From: JANXXV01 sp038230275
GTDB lineage: Bacteria; Acidobacteriota; Terriglobia; Bryobacterales; Bryobacteraceae
Direction of reading: 5' to 3'
Assembly (NCBI GenBank): GCA_038230275.1
Contig: JBBRNO010000004.1
Span: forward strand, 1-64,000
Length of the DNA stretch: 64,000 bases
Each line of letters begins with the position of its first letter. Position 1 is the stretch's first letter. Below the pieces are notes generated by a model, which worked only from the letters and a program-made list of their open reading frames with translations, searched no databases and had not been told where the DNA came from. Shown in pieces: positions 1 through 7,611 of the stretch. Position numbers and translations under genes: made by a program.

Positions 1-157
1 AGTTTCAATCCAAACCGGCCTCCGGCGGATTGCAGGACGCCGATCACCGCCATTTGCACGCGGGCAACCGGAGAAGAGTCAATTCTGCCGGGCAATTACC
101 GGCCGTCGCGTGCGTATCAAACCTTATCGAGCGATTAGGGGACAGCTGCGGCTAGAG

Positions 158-1510
158 ATGTTTATTCTTGATGGTCGCCCGGTACCAAGCGATCCCCGGT
201 ACTACCCTCGAGAGGATACAATTTCTATCCAACCGACATTTCCGCCAAACGTGATCGCGGTAGCCGTGATCGAGCCGGCCGTAGGGCAGCTGAAGAAACT
301 GCTTGGGGGGAATGCCAGTTTCGTGGATCCAGCGGACTGCGAGGGTTTGGATTGGAGCAGAGTCCGAGTGGTGGTGGCGGGATCGCTGGAGGCAGCGCGT
401 GCAGTTCGCCGCAACAATGCATCCGCGCCGATCCTGCTGATCGCCCAGCATAGCTCGGAAGAGTTCGCAATTCAGGCGTTGCGCGCCGGAGTTACGGATT
501 ACCTGCGGGTTCCCTTCCAGCCTTCCGAATTGACCGCGGCCGTGTTTCGCTATGCCGGAGAACTGGCTCCGCGGCCATCCTCCATCGGAACTGGGTACAT
601 GATTGGCGACGGAGACGCCATGCGATCGGTCCGTACCTATATCGGCAAAGCGGCGGGGACGGACAGCAGCGTTTTGATCACCGGGGAAACGGGAACGGGA
701 AAGGAATTGGTGGCCGAACTTCTCCACAAGAACAGCGCCCGGGCGCATAAACCTCTGGTTTGCATCAACTGCGCCGCAATCCCCGACAGTCTGCTGGAAA
801 GCGAATTGTTCGGGTACGAACGGGGTGCTTTCACGGGAGCGCTTACTGCGACGCAGGGCAAGCTGGAGCTGGCCAATGGCGGAACGGTTTTCTTCGATGA
901 AATTGGCGAGATGACGCCCTTCGCACAAGCCAAGATCCTGAGGGTGACGGAAGGTAAAGAGATCTACCGGCTGGGCGGGCGCAAAAGCATCTCGCTGAAT
1001 CTGCGAATCATTGCGGCGACCAACCGGGACCTGGAGACCATGGCGATGGAGGATCGATTTCGCAAGGATCTCTACTACCGGCTCAATGTCGGCCGGGTTC
1101 ATCTTCCTCCGCTGCGCGAACGGAAATGCGATATACCGGCTTTGGTGGACCACTACATGAAAGAGTACAACACGCGCTTTGGGGCGGCGGTACACCGGGT
1201 GAGCCGGGAAGCCCTTGACCGCTTCATGGAATACCCGTGGCCCGGCAACATTCGCGAGTTGAAGAATGTGATTGAGAGCGTATTCGTCAGCCGGCCCGCC
1301 TCGGAAATCACAATGACGGACCTGCCGGATTGGTTTCGCCGATGTGCGCTTCTGCCGAAGCCACCGCAGAGCGAGGCGGAACGGTTGCTGCTGACGCTGC
1401 GGGAGTGCAATTGGAACAAGAGCGCCGCCGCTGAAAAACTGGACTGGTCCCGGATGACCATTTACCGCAAGATGGCGAAATACCATTTGCGGAATGGTAC
1501 AGAAGCGTAA
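158..1510 (+). CDS. Sigma-54-dependent transcriptional activator with degenerate receiver domain
   Basis: This is an enhancer-binding protein that would remodel sigma-54 RNA polymerase by ATP hydrolysis. After a receiver-like N-terminal region comes an AAA+ domain with Walker A GETGTGKE, the sigma-54 contact loop GAFTGA and the FFDEIGE Walker B region. A Fis-type helix-turn-helix lies at the C-terminus (NKSAAAEKLDWSRMTIYRKM). The receiver-like part keeps the fold pattern (PILLIAQ, ALRAGVTDYLRVPF), but I see no phosphoacceptor Asp at the expected beta-3 position, and the conserved Lys is Arg. It may therefore respond to something other than phosphorylation. The start is uncertain: GTG at 110 and ATG at 158 are both possible and neither has a good ribosome site. 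It lies immediately upstream of a sigma-54 promoter and probably controls the operon from 1651 to 29771. Confidence 0.9.
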   Translation: MFILDGRPVPSDPRYYPREDTISIQPTFPPNVIAVAVIEPAVGQLKKLLGGNASFVDPADCEGLDWSRVRVVVAGSLEAARAVRRNNASAPILLIAQHSSEEFAIQALRAGVTDYLRVPFQPSELTAAVFRYAGELAPRPSSIGTGYMIGDGDAMRSVRTYIGKAAGTDSSVLITGETGTGKELVAELLHKNSARAHKPLVCINCAAIPDSLLESELFGYERGAFTGALTATQGKLELANGGTVFFDEIGEMTPFAQAKILRVTEGKEIYRLGGRKSISLNLRIIAATNRDLETMAMEDRFRKDLYYRLNVGRVHLPPLRERKCDIPALVDHYMKEYNTRFGAAVHRVSREALDRFMEYPWPGNIRELKNVIESVFVSRPASEITMTDLPDWFRRCALLPKPPQSEAERLLLTLRECNWNKSAAAEKLDWSRMTIYRKMAKYHLRNGTEA

Positions 1511-1564
1511 CAACGCCGTCTAGTTGTTACTATCCGAGTTACACCGCCCCCTCCGTTCTGTAAC
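1507..1564. promoter_or_regulatory. Inverted GTTAC/GTAAC repeats, candidate activator binding sites
   Basis: GTAACAAC (1507-1514) and GTTGTTAC (1523-1530) form a perfect 8-bp inverted repeat with an 8-nt spacer. A second pair, GTTACA (1538-1543) and TGTAAC (1559-1564), follows with a 15-nt spacer. The four half-sites share the GTTAC core and lie about 55-110 bp upstream of the -24 element at 1618, a normal place for sigma-54 activator sites. The first repeat overlaps the regulator's stop codon and could instead be a terminator stem, but no T-run follows it. Binding by the adjacent activator is inferred. Confidence 0.5.
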
Positions 1565-1617
1565 ATTCCATGTGACACAAATCCGGCGGCTGCAAATCTT
1601 TTCAATCAGTTAAGAAG

Positions 1618-1632
1618 TGGTTCGCGGATTGC
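1618..1632 (+). promoter_or_regulatory. Sigma-54 (-24/-12) promoter of the hydrolase operon
   Basis: TGGTTCGCGGATTGC matches the sigma-54 consensus TGGCAC-N5-TTGC at most key positions and has the exact GG-N10-GC spacing. It sits between a sigma-54 activator gene and the first operon gene. Transcription would start about 12 nt downstream, near 1644, leaving only about 7 nt before the ATG at 1651. That fits the missing Shine-Dalgarno sequence there. Confidence 0.75.
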
Positions 1633-1650
1633 ATATTTGCTCCACTACCG

Positions 1651-1920
1651 ATGACTGATGGCGAAGACCTGCGCGAGGCAAAAGATATCGCGGCCGTTTA
1701 TAGCAATTATTTCAAAATCGGATACAACGCTTTCGAATTTGTTCTGGATTTCGGCCAGTTTTACTTGGAAAGTGAGCCCGAACACCTGTCGACGCGCATT
1801 GTCACCGCGCCTCCCTACGTGAAGGCGTTGATTGCAGTGTTACAGCAATCGGTGAGCGCGTACGAAGAAAAGTTCGGTGTAATCCCGCCCAGCGCGGGGC
1901 TGGAAGGAAACGACACATGA
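1651..1920 (+). CDS. DUF3467 family protein
   Basis: An 89-residue protein that matches my recollection of DUF3467 over nearly its whole length: YSNYFKIGYNAFEFVLDF, an acidic turn, then RIVTAPPYVKALIAVLQQSV and YEEKFG. DUF3467 proteins are small and widespread in bacteria, and their function is unknown. This is the first gene of the operon, directly after the sigma-54 promoter. I see no Shine-Dalgarno sequence and the predicted 5' leader is very short. The stop overlaps the next start (ATGA), so the two genes are probably translationally coupled. Confidence 0.88.
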   Translation: MTDGEDLREAKDIAAVYSNYFKIGYNAFEFVLDFGQFYLESEPEHLSTRIVTAPPYVKALIAVLQQSVSAYEEKFGVIPPSAGLEGNDT

Positions 1921-3905
1921 TGACATCCACCCTTCGATACATGTCCGACGCCGAATACGGCGTTCCATCCGCACCATGCATTTACGCAAGCCGCAAACGG
2001 GTTGACCCGCGCTTTTCCGTTCTCGGGTTCACTGTGGATAGCGGAGGCATGCCCTACTTTGAAGTACTGCTCACCATCGACCGCAGCCTTTTCCATCCGC
2101 GAAACGCGGGGCGGCGCATGTCGTCGAATTTTTACGCGAGCAGGCAGGACAGCGGACTGATCCGAGCGGATCACAGCGGCGCGATGTACGTCCTGCCGAC
2201 TAGTGTGATGCGCGAATTTTCGAAGGCGCCGGAAATTTACTACACGCTTGTGGCGTATCGCGGAGCAGACGGGAGCGGTCCGGTGATGGCCCACTCGCAC
2301 GAAATACTATCCGACGATCCGCCTTCGGTTTCCTGCTCGCCGGACTTGCACGCGGCAATGAGCTTGGACGTGCTGAGCGTACCTATCGAAAAGCTGCGGC
2401 GCGTTCGCGACGACGGCGAGACGCATCAGGGTTTTCAGGCATTCGGGTCCGAACCGGAGATTGATGCCGCGACGGACCGCGCCGAGGGCGAAGATGGCTA
2501 CGGACTGGCCACGCAGCAGTCATTTGCGACCGAATACGACGAACCCAGCTACGGAATGGGCTATGGCGAAGAATTGGACAACGCCGGCAATGCGTATCCG
2601 AATGACGGCTATGACGATGGTTTCGAGACGCCGATTTCGGCTGGCTATGAGGCAGGCGGGTATGGAACAAGCGGGCTAGGGGATGAGCCGCAGCACGACG
2701 ATGATTTGGATGGTGACGCTTACCGCCAGGCGACCACGGCACAATCGATGAATTCCTACGCCGCGGCAGTGCCGCCTTCGATGCTGGATGACGAAGACTA
2801 CGGCGACGAGTCGGCCGAACCGAAGCTTGCCAAGGCGGCAGAAGAAGAATACGACGACGGCATGGGTGCGGAGTCACTGGACGCAGACGACGATGAGCCG
2901 TCTTACGAGGGTCTTGACGCGTCCCCGGAACCATCGGCGACGCGTGCGCCCGGCTACGGACCTCCTCCACCGCCCGCGCCGGCGACCTACACCGCGCCTG
3001 CCGTCCGGCGTCCGCTGAATGTGCAGGCGCGAATCCAGCTGATTTCGCGCATTGCCGCCTTTGAATCGGGCGCGGCGGGTTATGCAGCGATCAACGCCGA
3101 CGGCGAGTTCGAGGGCCGCTTTCCAAACCATCCCGCGAAGGGCCGGTATCACCTGGGTCTTTCCTACGGCATCGTTCAATTCACGCAGGACTCCCGTTCG
3201 CTGGGCCGTCTGCTTACGATGATGCGCGATCGGGACCGGGCCAAGTTTCAAGAGGTGTTCGGACCCGATAGCGCGGAGCTGGTCAGAGTCACGAACGCCG
3301 AGGGACATTCGTCGTCGCACTCGGCCGGAGGACGATCGGCGCGCGTGCAGCCTGTGGCCGGCGTCGACATCTGGAAGGAACCCTGGCTCTCCCGATTCAA
3401 AGAGGCGGCGAGGAGCAACCTGTTCGGAACGGGTGCACGGCAAGTATTCAACGGCGCGCAGAACGAACTGGCGTCCGCGCTCTACCTGGATCCCATTCTG
3501 CCGTTCGCAAAGTGGCTGGATTTGATCACCGACCGGGCGCTGGCAATGGTGTTCGACCGCGCCGTGCAGATGGGTGTGACGGGCGCGCGGCGCTGGCTTA
3601 TTGAGGCGGTGGGACCAGTGAAGTCGCCAGCATATATGCAGCAGGCTTTTGCCGTATTGAATACCGATTTGGCAACATTCCAGGCCACTACGCCGGGGCT
3701 GGATAACGATGGAGGATTCGGCGCGAACACGCACGCGGCTTTAGTATCCGCATTGCGCCGTAGCGGCAAATCTCCGTTTCCCATTCCGACTCGCGAGCAG
3801 ATGCTGGATTCACTGGTCCTGCGCGCGTCCTCTACGCCCTGGGCGCGCCGCACGTCTGAATTGCGCGCGGCCACCACGTTCACCGATGCAGAGTTTGAGA
3901 TCTGA
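1917..3905 (+). CDS. Lysozyme/chitosanase-like protein with long acidic linker
   Basis: This 662-residue protein has three parts. Residues 1-160 look like a beta-rich domain I cannot name. Residues 180-370 are low-complexity, rich in Asp, Glu, Gly and Tyr and ending in a Pro-rich stretch, so probably disordered. From about residue 375 there is a region resembling the lysozyme/chitosanase superfamily, with AAFESG (candidate catalytic Glu383) and GLSYGIVQFTQDS further on. The C-terminus includes DGGFGANTHAALV, which may be a wall-binding element. I see no signal peptide. The start overlaps the DUF3467 stop and has an AAGGAAA ribosome site. A role in cutting peptidoglycan glycan strands is inferred from the fold-like motifs and from the amidases and muramidase in the same operon. 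Confidence 0.6.
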   Translation: MMTSTLRYMSDAEYGVPSAPCIYASRKRVDPRFSVLGFTVDSGGMPYFEVLLTIDRSLFHPRNAGRRMSSNFYASRQDSGLIRADHSGAMYVLPTSVMREFSKAPEIYYTLVAYRGADGSGPVMAHSHEILSDDPPSVSCSPDLHAAMSLDVLSVPIEKLRRVRDDGETHQGFQAFGSEPEIDAATDRAEGEDGYGLATQQSFATEYDEPSYGMGYGEELDNAGNAYPNDGYDDGFETPISAGYEAGGYGTSGLGDEPQHDDDLDGDAYRQATTAQSMNSYAAAVPPSMLDDEDYGDESAEPKLAKAAEEEYDDGMGAESLDADDDEPSYEGLDASPEPSATRAPGYGPPPPPAPATYTAPAVRRPLNVQARIQLISRIAAFESGAAGYAAINADGEFEGRFPNHPAKGRYHLGLSYGIVQFTQDSRSLGRLLTMMRDRDRAKFQEVFGPDSAELVRVTNAEGHSSSHSAGGRSARVQPVAGVDIWKEPWLSRFKEAARSNLFGTGARQVFNGAQNELASALYLDPILPFAKWLDLITDRALAMVFDRAVQMGVTGARRWLIEAVGPVKSPAYMQQAFAVLNTDLATFQATTPGLDNDGGFGANTHAALVSALRRSGKSPFPIPTREQMLDSLVLRASSTPWARRTSELRAATTFTDAEFEI

Positions 3906-3920
3906 GCCAAAGTCATCCGT

Positions 3921-5153
3921 ATGAGGCATCCACATACACCAGACGATCCGGCCGTGCTGGAAAAGATCCACAGTCTTCTCGAGTCCAGTCCTTCGTACCA
4001 GAATCTTGACCGGCAGACGCGTACCGACGTTGCGCAGGCGATGTCGAAAATTGCCGCTTATCTGGCGGCCGGAAACGGAGACGGCCCGCTTGCGCGGCAA
4101 TTTGCGCCGGACCTGTCGCAGTTGCGGGTGCAGAATAATCCGCCGCCGCAATCTGGATCCTCTCGGGGTGCGGCGGGCAGTCAACCCGCCACGGGTACTT
4201 CTTCGCCCGCTCCTTCCGGTGGAGGTTCTGGAACTACCGGTAGAGTAGGAGAAGTGGCGCGGGCGACGCTCAACGCCATCGATTTTCCGGCATTCGTCGC
4301 GGGGCTGATTCAGGGTACATTTCAAGCGATAGTCGATGCCTCCATCCGGCAGATGGAGGCATACGCTGAACTGTTGAAGAACGTAGCCGGCACAGTAGAC
4401 CGGTTCATGACCGACAACGTGACGGACGGGTCGGCGCGGGACTACCTGGCAGATCAGTACGGCGGTCTGTTGACGCGCGATACCTCCAGCGGCCAACCAC
4501 GGTTGCGGGTGCAGCGCAATACCAAGCAAACTGAGGAGATTCCCAGTTTCTTCAAAGATCTGGGCTTCAATTCGCCGGACGACATCGACGACCAGTCGGT
4601 GGAACAGGTGGTTGTCCCCGCGGCGCGGCGGCAATTGGCGGAGAGCCGCCAAAAGACGCTGGCGACGATGGTGCTGATGGGCATCAATCGCGTGGTGGTG
4701 GACGATGGCGAAATCACCGCCAAACTGCAGTTCCACATCGATGCTTCCGAGGCGACTAACATCCGCTTCGATCAGACCAAGACCACTGCCGGCAACATGA
4801 GCGGGTACGCGGGTCGCAGCCCGTTCGGGGCCCAGTCGGTGATGGTGAACACGGCCAGCATGAACGCGCAGAGCGATATCAACGTACGCGCGGACTTGAC
4901 GGGCCAGGTGAAGGTGAAGTTTCGAAGCGAAACGTTCCCGCTGGAGCGCTTCGCCGATTCAGCGGCCATTCAGCTAATCAGTTCCAACGCCAAAGTGCCG
5001 CAAGCAGCTGCGCCGGCGACCGCCGCGGCGCCCACGGCAGCGCCTGCTCCAGTGGCAGCACCAGCGCCAGCGGCACGACCCGCGCCACCGCCACCCGCCC
5101 CCGTGGCGCAAGGTTTTGAAACGGCTCAGGATCCCTGGGCACCGGAGTTATGA
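3921..5153 (+). CDS. Paralogue 1 of an unrecognised five-member family
   Basis: First of five related proteins in this operon. It has a helical N-terminal segment (LLESSPSYQNL, then SKIAAYLAA) and a Pro/Gly/Ser linker. The conserved core includes FPAFVAGLIQGTFQAIV, IRQMEAYAELLKNV and FMTDNV..ARDYLA. A second core follows (VVPAARRQLAESRQ, TMVLMGINRVVV), then a beta segment (DLTGQVKVKF, FPLERFA) and an Ala/Pro-rich tail from about residue 350. I see no signal peptide, enzyme motif or membrane helix that would assign a function. The repeated gene dosage suggests a structural or scaffold role (inference). It groups with the copies at 14247 and 15803. Its stop overlaps the start of the next gene. 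Confidence 0.65.
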   Translation: MRHPHTPDDPAVLEKIHSLLESSPSYQNLDRQTRTDVAQAMSKIAAYLAAGNGDGPLARQFAPDLSQLRVQNNPPPQSGSSRGAAGSQPATGTSSPAPSGGGSGTTGRVGEVARATLNAIDFPAFVAGLIQGTFQAIVDASIRQMEAYAELLKNVAGTVDRFMTDNVTDGSARDYLADQYGGLLTRDTSSGQPRLRVQRNTKQTEEIPSFFKDLGFNSPDDIDDQSVEQVVVPAARRQLAESRQKTLATMVLMGINRVVVDDGEITAKLQFHIDASEATNIRFDQTKTTAGNMSGYAGRSPFGAQSVMVNTASMNAQSDINVRADLTGQVKVKFRSETFPLERFADSAAIQLISSNAKVPQAAAPATAAAPTAAPAPVAAPAPAARPAPPPPAPVAQGFETAQDPWAPEL

Positions 5154-5392
5154 AAATGTGGACCCCGCTTGCCGATACGCTGCTGCAACTGGTGGAGAGC
5201 ATGGTGGCTCCTGCCGGCACCGGGCTCACGGTGACTGAGGCGTATTTAGAAATTCCGCTCGAAGTGCAAAGCGCGATGAAGAACGGGGAGGTGGTGTTTT
5301 ACGGCATTCCACCCCACTCGCGCTGGAAAGCCGGGGTTCTGCCGGAAGTGCATATGAGCCGAATGCGAATTGAGCTGACCGGGGAGGCGTAA
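5150..5392 (+). CDS. Small hypothetical protein, 80 aa
   Basis: A small protein between paralogue 1 and the Trypco2-like gene. Its ATG overlaps the preceding stop (ATGA) and its stop abuts the next start, so it is probably a genuine coupled gene. The middle, AYLEIPLEVQSAMKNGE, then VVFYGIPPHSRWK, suggests a compact beta-rich fold. No family recognised, no signal peptide. Confidence 0.6.
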   Translation: MKMWTPLADTLLQLVESMVAPAGTGLTVTEAYLEIPLEVQSAMKNGEVVFYGIPPHSRWKAGVLPEVHMSRMRIELTGEA

Positions 5393-6247
5393 GTGGTTGG
5401 CGATGGCGGCTTCCTGGTTGAGGAGTTTATCAATGCGATCACTTCGCAGTTGGACCGGGTGCAGGATTCGTTGCGTGTGAAGGCGGTCAACCGGCCGCTC
5501 ACTTATGCGCTAAAAGATTTGACGCTGGAATTGAAAGTTTTTGTAGATATGGATGCCCAAGGAAATGTCCGGTTCCGTACGAGCGGTCCCAACGAGTCGG
5601 GATCGAGCGTGGTGCATCTGGGGTTCACCACCATCACGAAGCCGATGATCGAGGAGAACACCATTTCGCTGGCCACTACGCGTAGCGCCTCGCTGGAAGA
5701 TTTAGGACTGGGTCCGGAAGACCGGCAGAAGCTGGAGCGGGTGGGGGTAAGAAATCTGGCACAGCTGAATCGGCTGGGATCGTCGACGGGGGTGCAGACT
5801 ATCGCCAGATTGTCCGACGTATCTTTCGACCGGCTAAAGCAAGCCATCGCGATGGGCCGCCCGCAGGTTCATGCCGTACAGCCGGAACCGCCGCCGAAAC
5901 CGCGTCCCATACCGCAGGCGCCGCCCAAGGCAGGGCCGGTGTTTACTCCTTCGCGCGGTCCGGTTTTTAGTCCGCAGCAGCCGCCGGTGATTCGCGTGGC
6001 GCCTGGCGTCACCAAACTAAACCTGAGGGGAGCAAATCTGATGGGCGAAGACGGCCCCGCATCGGTCCGGTTGAATAACCGGCTGCTTGCCGTGTCTGAG
6101 GCGGATAACGACCAGCTTGCCGTGCACTTGCCGGAGCAATTCGAAAGCGGAGCGCTGGAGGTGAGTTTGCCGGACGGCAACAAAGTGACATACGAGCTTA
6201 GCGTGATGGACGGAGACCAGTGGGCACCGAACGGAGACATGTCATGA
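5393..6247 (+). CDS. Trypco2-like / helix-hairpin-helix / IPT-like protein
   Basis: Begins at GTG with GGGGAGG five bases upstream, directly after the previous stop. Residues 1-95 (FLVEEFINAITSQL, then TLELKVFVDMDAQGNVRFR) resemble the trypsin-co-occurring domain Trypco2, a small domain described beside trypsin- and subtilisin-like proteases in NTPase-centred conflict systems. Residues 100-155 look like a helix-hairpin-helix pair (LEDLGLGPEDRQKLERVGV). A Pro-rich linker follows, then a beta-sandwich-like segment (KLNLRGANLMGEDG) that may be an IPT/TIG fold. Its stop overlaps the start of the S8 protease gene, which supports a functional pair. The domain names are by eye and only moderately sure. 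Confidence 0.5.
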   Translation: MVGDGGFLVEEFINAITSQLDRVQDSLRVKAVNRPLTYALKDLTLELKVFVDMDAQGNVRFRTSGPNESGSSVVHLGFTTITKPMIEENTISLATTRSASLEDLGLGPEDRQKLERVGVRNLAQLNRLGSSTGVQTIARLSDVSFDRLKQAIAMGRPQVHAVQPEPPPKPRPIPQAPPKAGPVFTPSRGPVFSPQQPPVIRVAPGVTKLNLRGANLMGEDGPASVRLNNRLLAVSEADNDQLAVHLPEQFESGALEVSLPDGNKVTYELSVMDGDQWAPNGDMS

Positions 6248-7611
6248 GATTTCCGGGCCACCTGATTCTCACGTTGCGCGCTGGGGAGGCCCGAAGCCAC
6301 GTCCCGGCCCACCTGGACTGCATGGCAGGCGCGGGACGTCCCGCCAGTTGGATCGATCAAGGGCCGATGGACCGCGTGCTATCGCGCTACGGAGGGGGAT
6401 GCCGCATTGCCGGGGTGTTCCACGCACGTCAGTCGTTGGGACAGCCGGGGCAGCATCATCTTCGCTTCAATCCAGTGGAAGAGGAGCTCGGACTCTCACG
6501 AACTTACAAACTGGAAATCGCCGAGCCGGGTGGCACGGCGGATGTACTTAGCGCTTTGCGGGATTTGAATGCGGTGGAATCAGCGGCGGTACAGACGCTG
6601 GCAACCGCACCACTTGCGGCCGCGCCTGCTGCCGCGCCGGCATTGGACTTGCGACGCGCAGGGGAGCCGCATGAGCGCATCCACGCCGCTCAGGCTCATG
6701 CGATGGAACCCGGTGATGAGCGGGTGACGGTGGCGATTGTCGACACGGGAATTATCGTTGGCCATCCAGAGTTCCAGCGCAAGTGCCTGGCCGGCTATGA
6801 CACCGTCGACCTCGGCATGGGCAAGCTGAACGAGCAGATGCGTCTGGTGGGTGACAGCCGCGGATGGGACTACAACCCACATGACGACGTTGGGCACGGC
6901 TGCCATGTTTCCGGAATCATTGGCGCGCATGGCTGGAGAATTCCAGCGGGAGTGGCAGGGCGTTCTTTGCTGCTGCCGATCCGGGTGCTGGCCGCCGCGG
7001 TCAGTGATTCGAGCACGCGGCGCATGGGTGTGGGCGGACTTGCGGATATCGACGCGGGAATGAAGGTGGCTATCGATCTGGGGGGCAGAGTGCTGAACAT
7101 GAGTTATGGAACACCGCAATCCAGCGTAGACAAGGATTCGCCGCTACCGCACAGGCGAGTGGTGGACTACGCGATGCACCACGGCTGCATTCTTGTAGCG
7201 GCGGCCGGAAACAGTGGCATCTCCGAACGTTACTATCCGGCGGCACTGCCGGAGGTGATCGCGGTAGGTTCCGTGGATGATGGGGGAAAACGATCCCGGT
7301 TCAGCACGTTCGGGGATCACGTGGCGATCTGCGCCCCGGGCGAGAACATCATCAGCACCAGCCGGGATGGATATGCCGTGAACTCAGGAACCAGCTTCGC
7401 GTCGCCATTCGTCGCTGGGGTGGCCGCGTTGCTGGTGAGCCGCGCGCGCCGCCGCAAGCACCGGTTGACGGGTCCGGAAGCCAAACAGATTCTTATGCGC
7501 AGCGCAGCGCCGCTGGGTGGAGGCGGATTTCATCCGGAAACGGGCCACGGATTTCTGGACGCGAGCGCGGCATTGAAGGAACTCGACATTTTTTTAGGGA
7601 GCCGGACATGA
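6244..7611 (+). CDS. Subtilisin-like serine protease (S8)
   Basis: A 455-residue S8 protease with the full triad: Asp167 in AIVDTG, His218 in GHGCHVSG, Ser384 in NSGTSFASP. AAAGNSG carries the oxyanion Asn. About 150 residues precede the catalytic domain and may be a pro-region or adaptor. I see no signal peptide, which is unusual for a subtilase and suggests an intracellular role or processing of operon products. The ATG at 6244 overlaps the stop of the Trypco2-like gene and is preferred over the upstream in-frame start at 6220. Its own stop overlaps the next start. Possible substrates are the five paralogues or the hydrolases (inference). Confidence 0.9.
   Translation: MRFPGHLILTLRAGEARSHVPAHLDCMAGAGRPASWIDQGPMDRVLSRYGGGCRIAGVFHARQSLGQPGQHHLRFNPVEEELGLSRTYKLEIAEPGGTADVLSALRDLNAVESAAVQTLATAPLAAAPAAAPALDLRRAGEPHERIHAAQAHAMEPGDERVTVAIVDTGIIVGHPEFQRKCLAGYDTVDLGMGKLNEQMRLVGDSRGWDYNPHDDVGHGCHVSGIIGAHGWRIPAGVAGRSLLLPIRVLAAAVSDSSTRRMGVGGLADIDAGMKVAIDLGGRVLNMSYGTPQSSVDKDSPLPHRRVVDYAMHHGCILVAAAGNSGISERYYPAALPEVIAVGSVDDGGKRSRFSTFGDHVAICAPGENIISTSRDGYAVNSGTSFASPFVAGVAALLVSRARRRKHRLTGPEAKQILMRSAAPLGGGGFHPETGHGFLDASAALKELDIFLGSRT

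Noticed and set aside
1..157. Partial gene at the left edge
   Set aside because: A frame is open from base 1 to about 137, but it is too short and shows no recognisable motif.
152..1513. Long open frame on the - strand opposite the sigma-54 activator (453 aa)
   Set aside because: The + strand frame has complete AAA+ and helix-turn-helix motifs, while the opposite frame has no recognisable motif and Arg/His/Gln-rich composition typical of shadows in GC-rich DNA.
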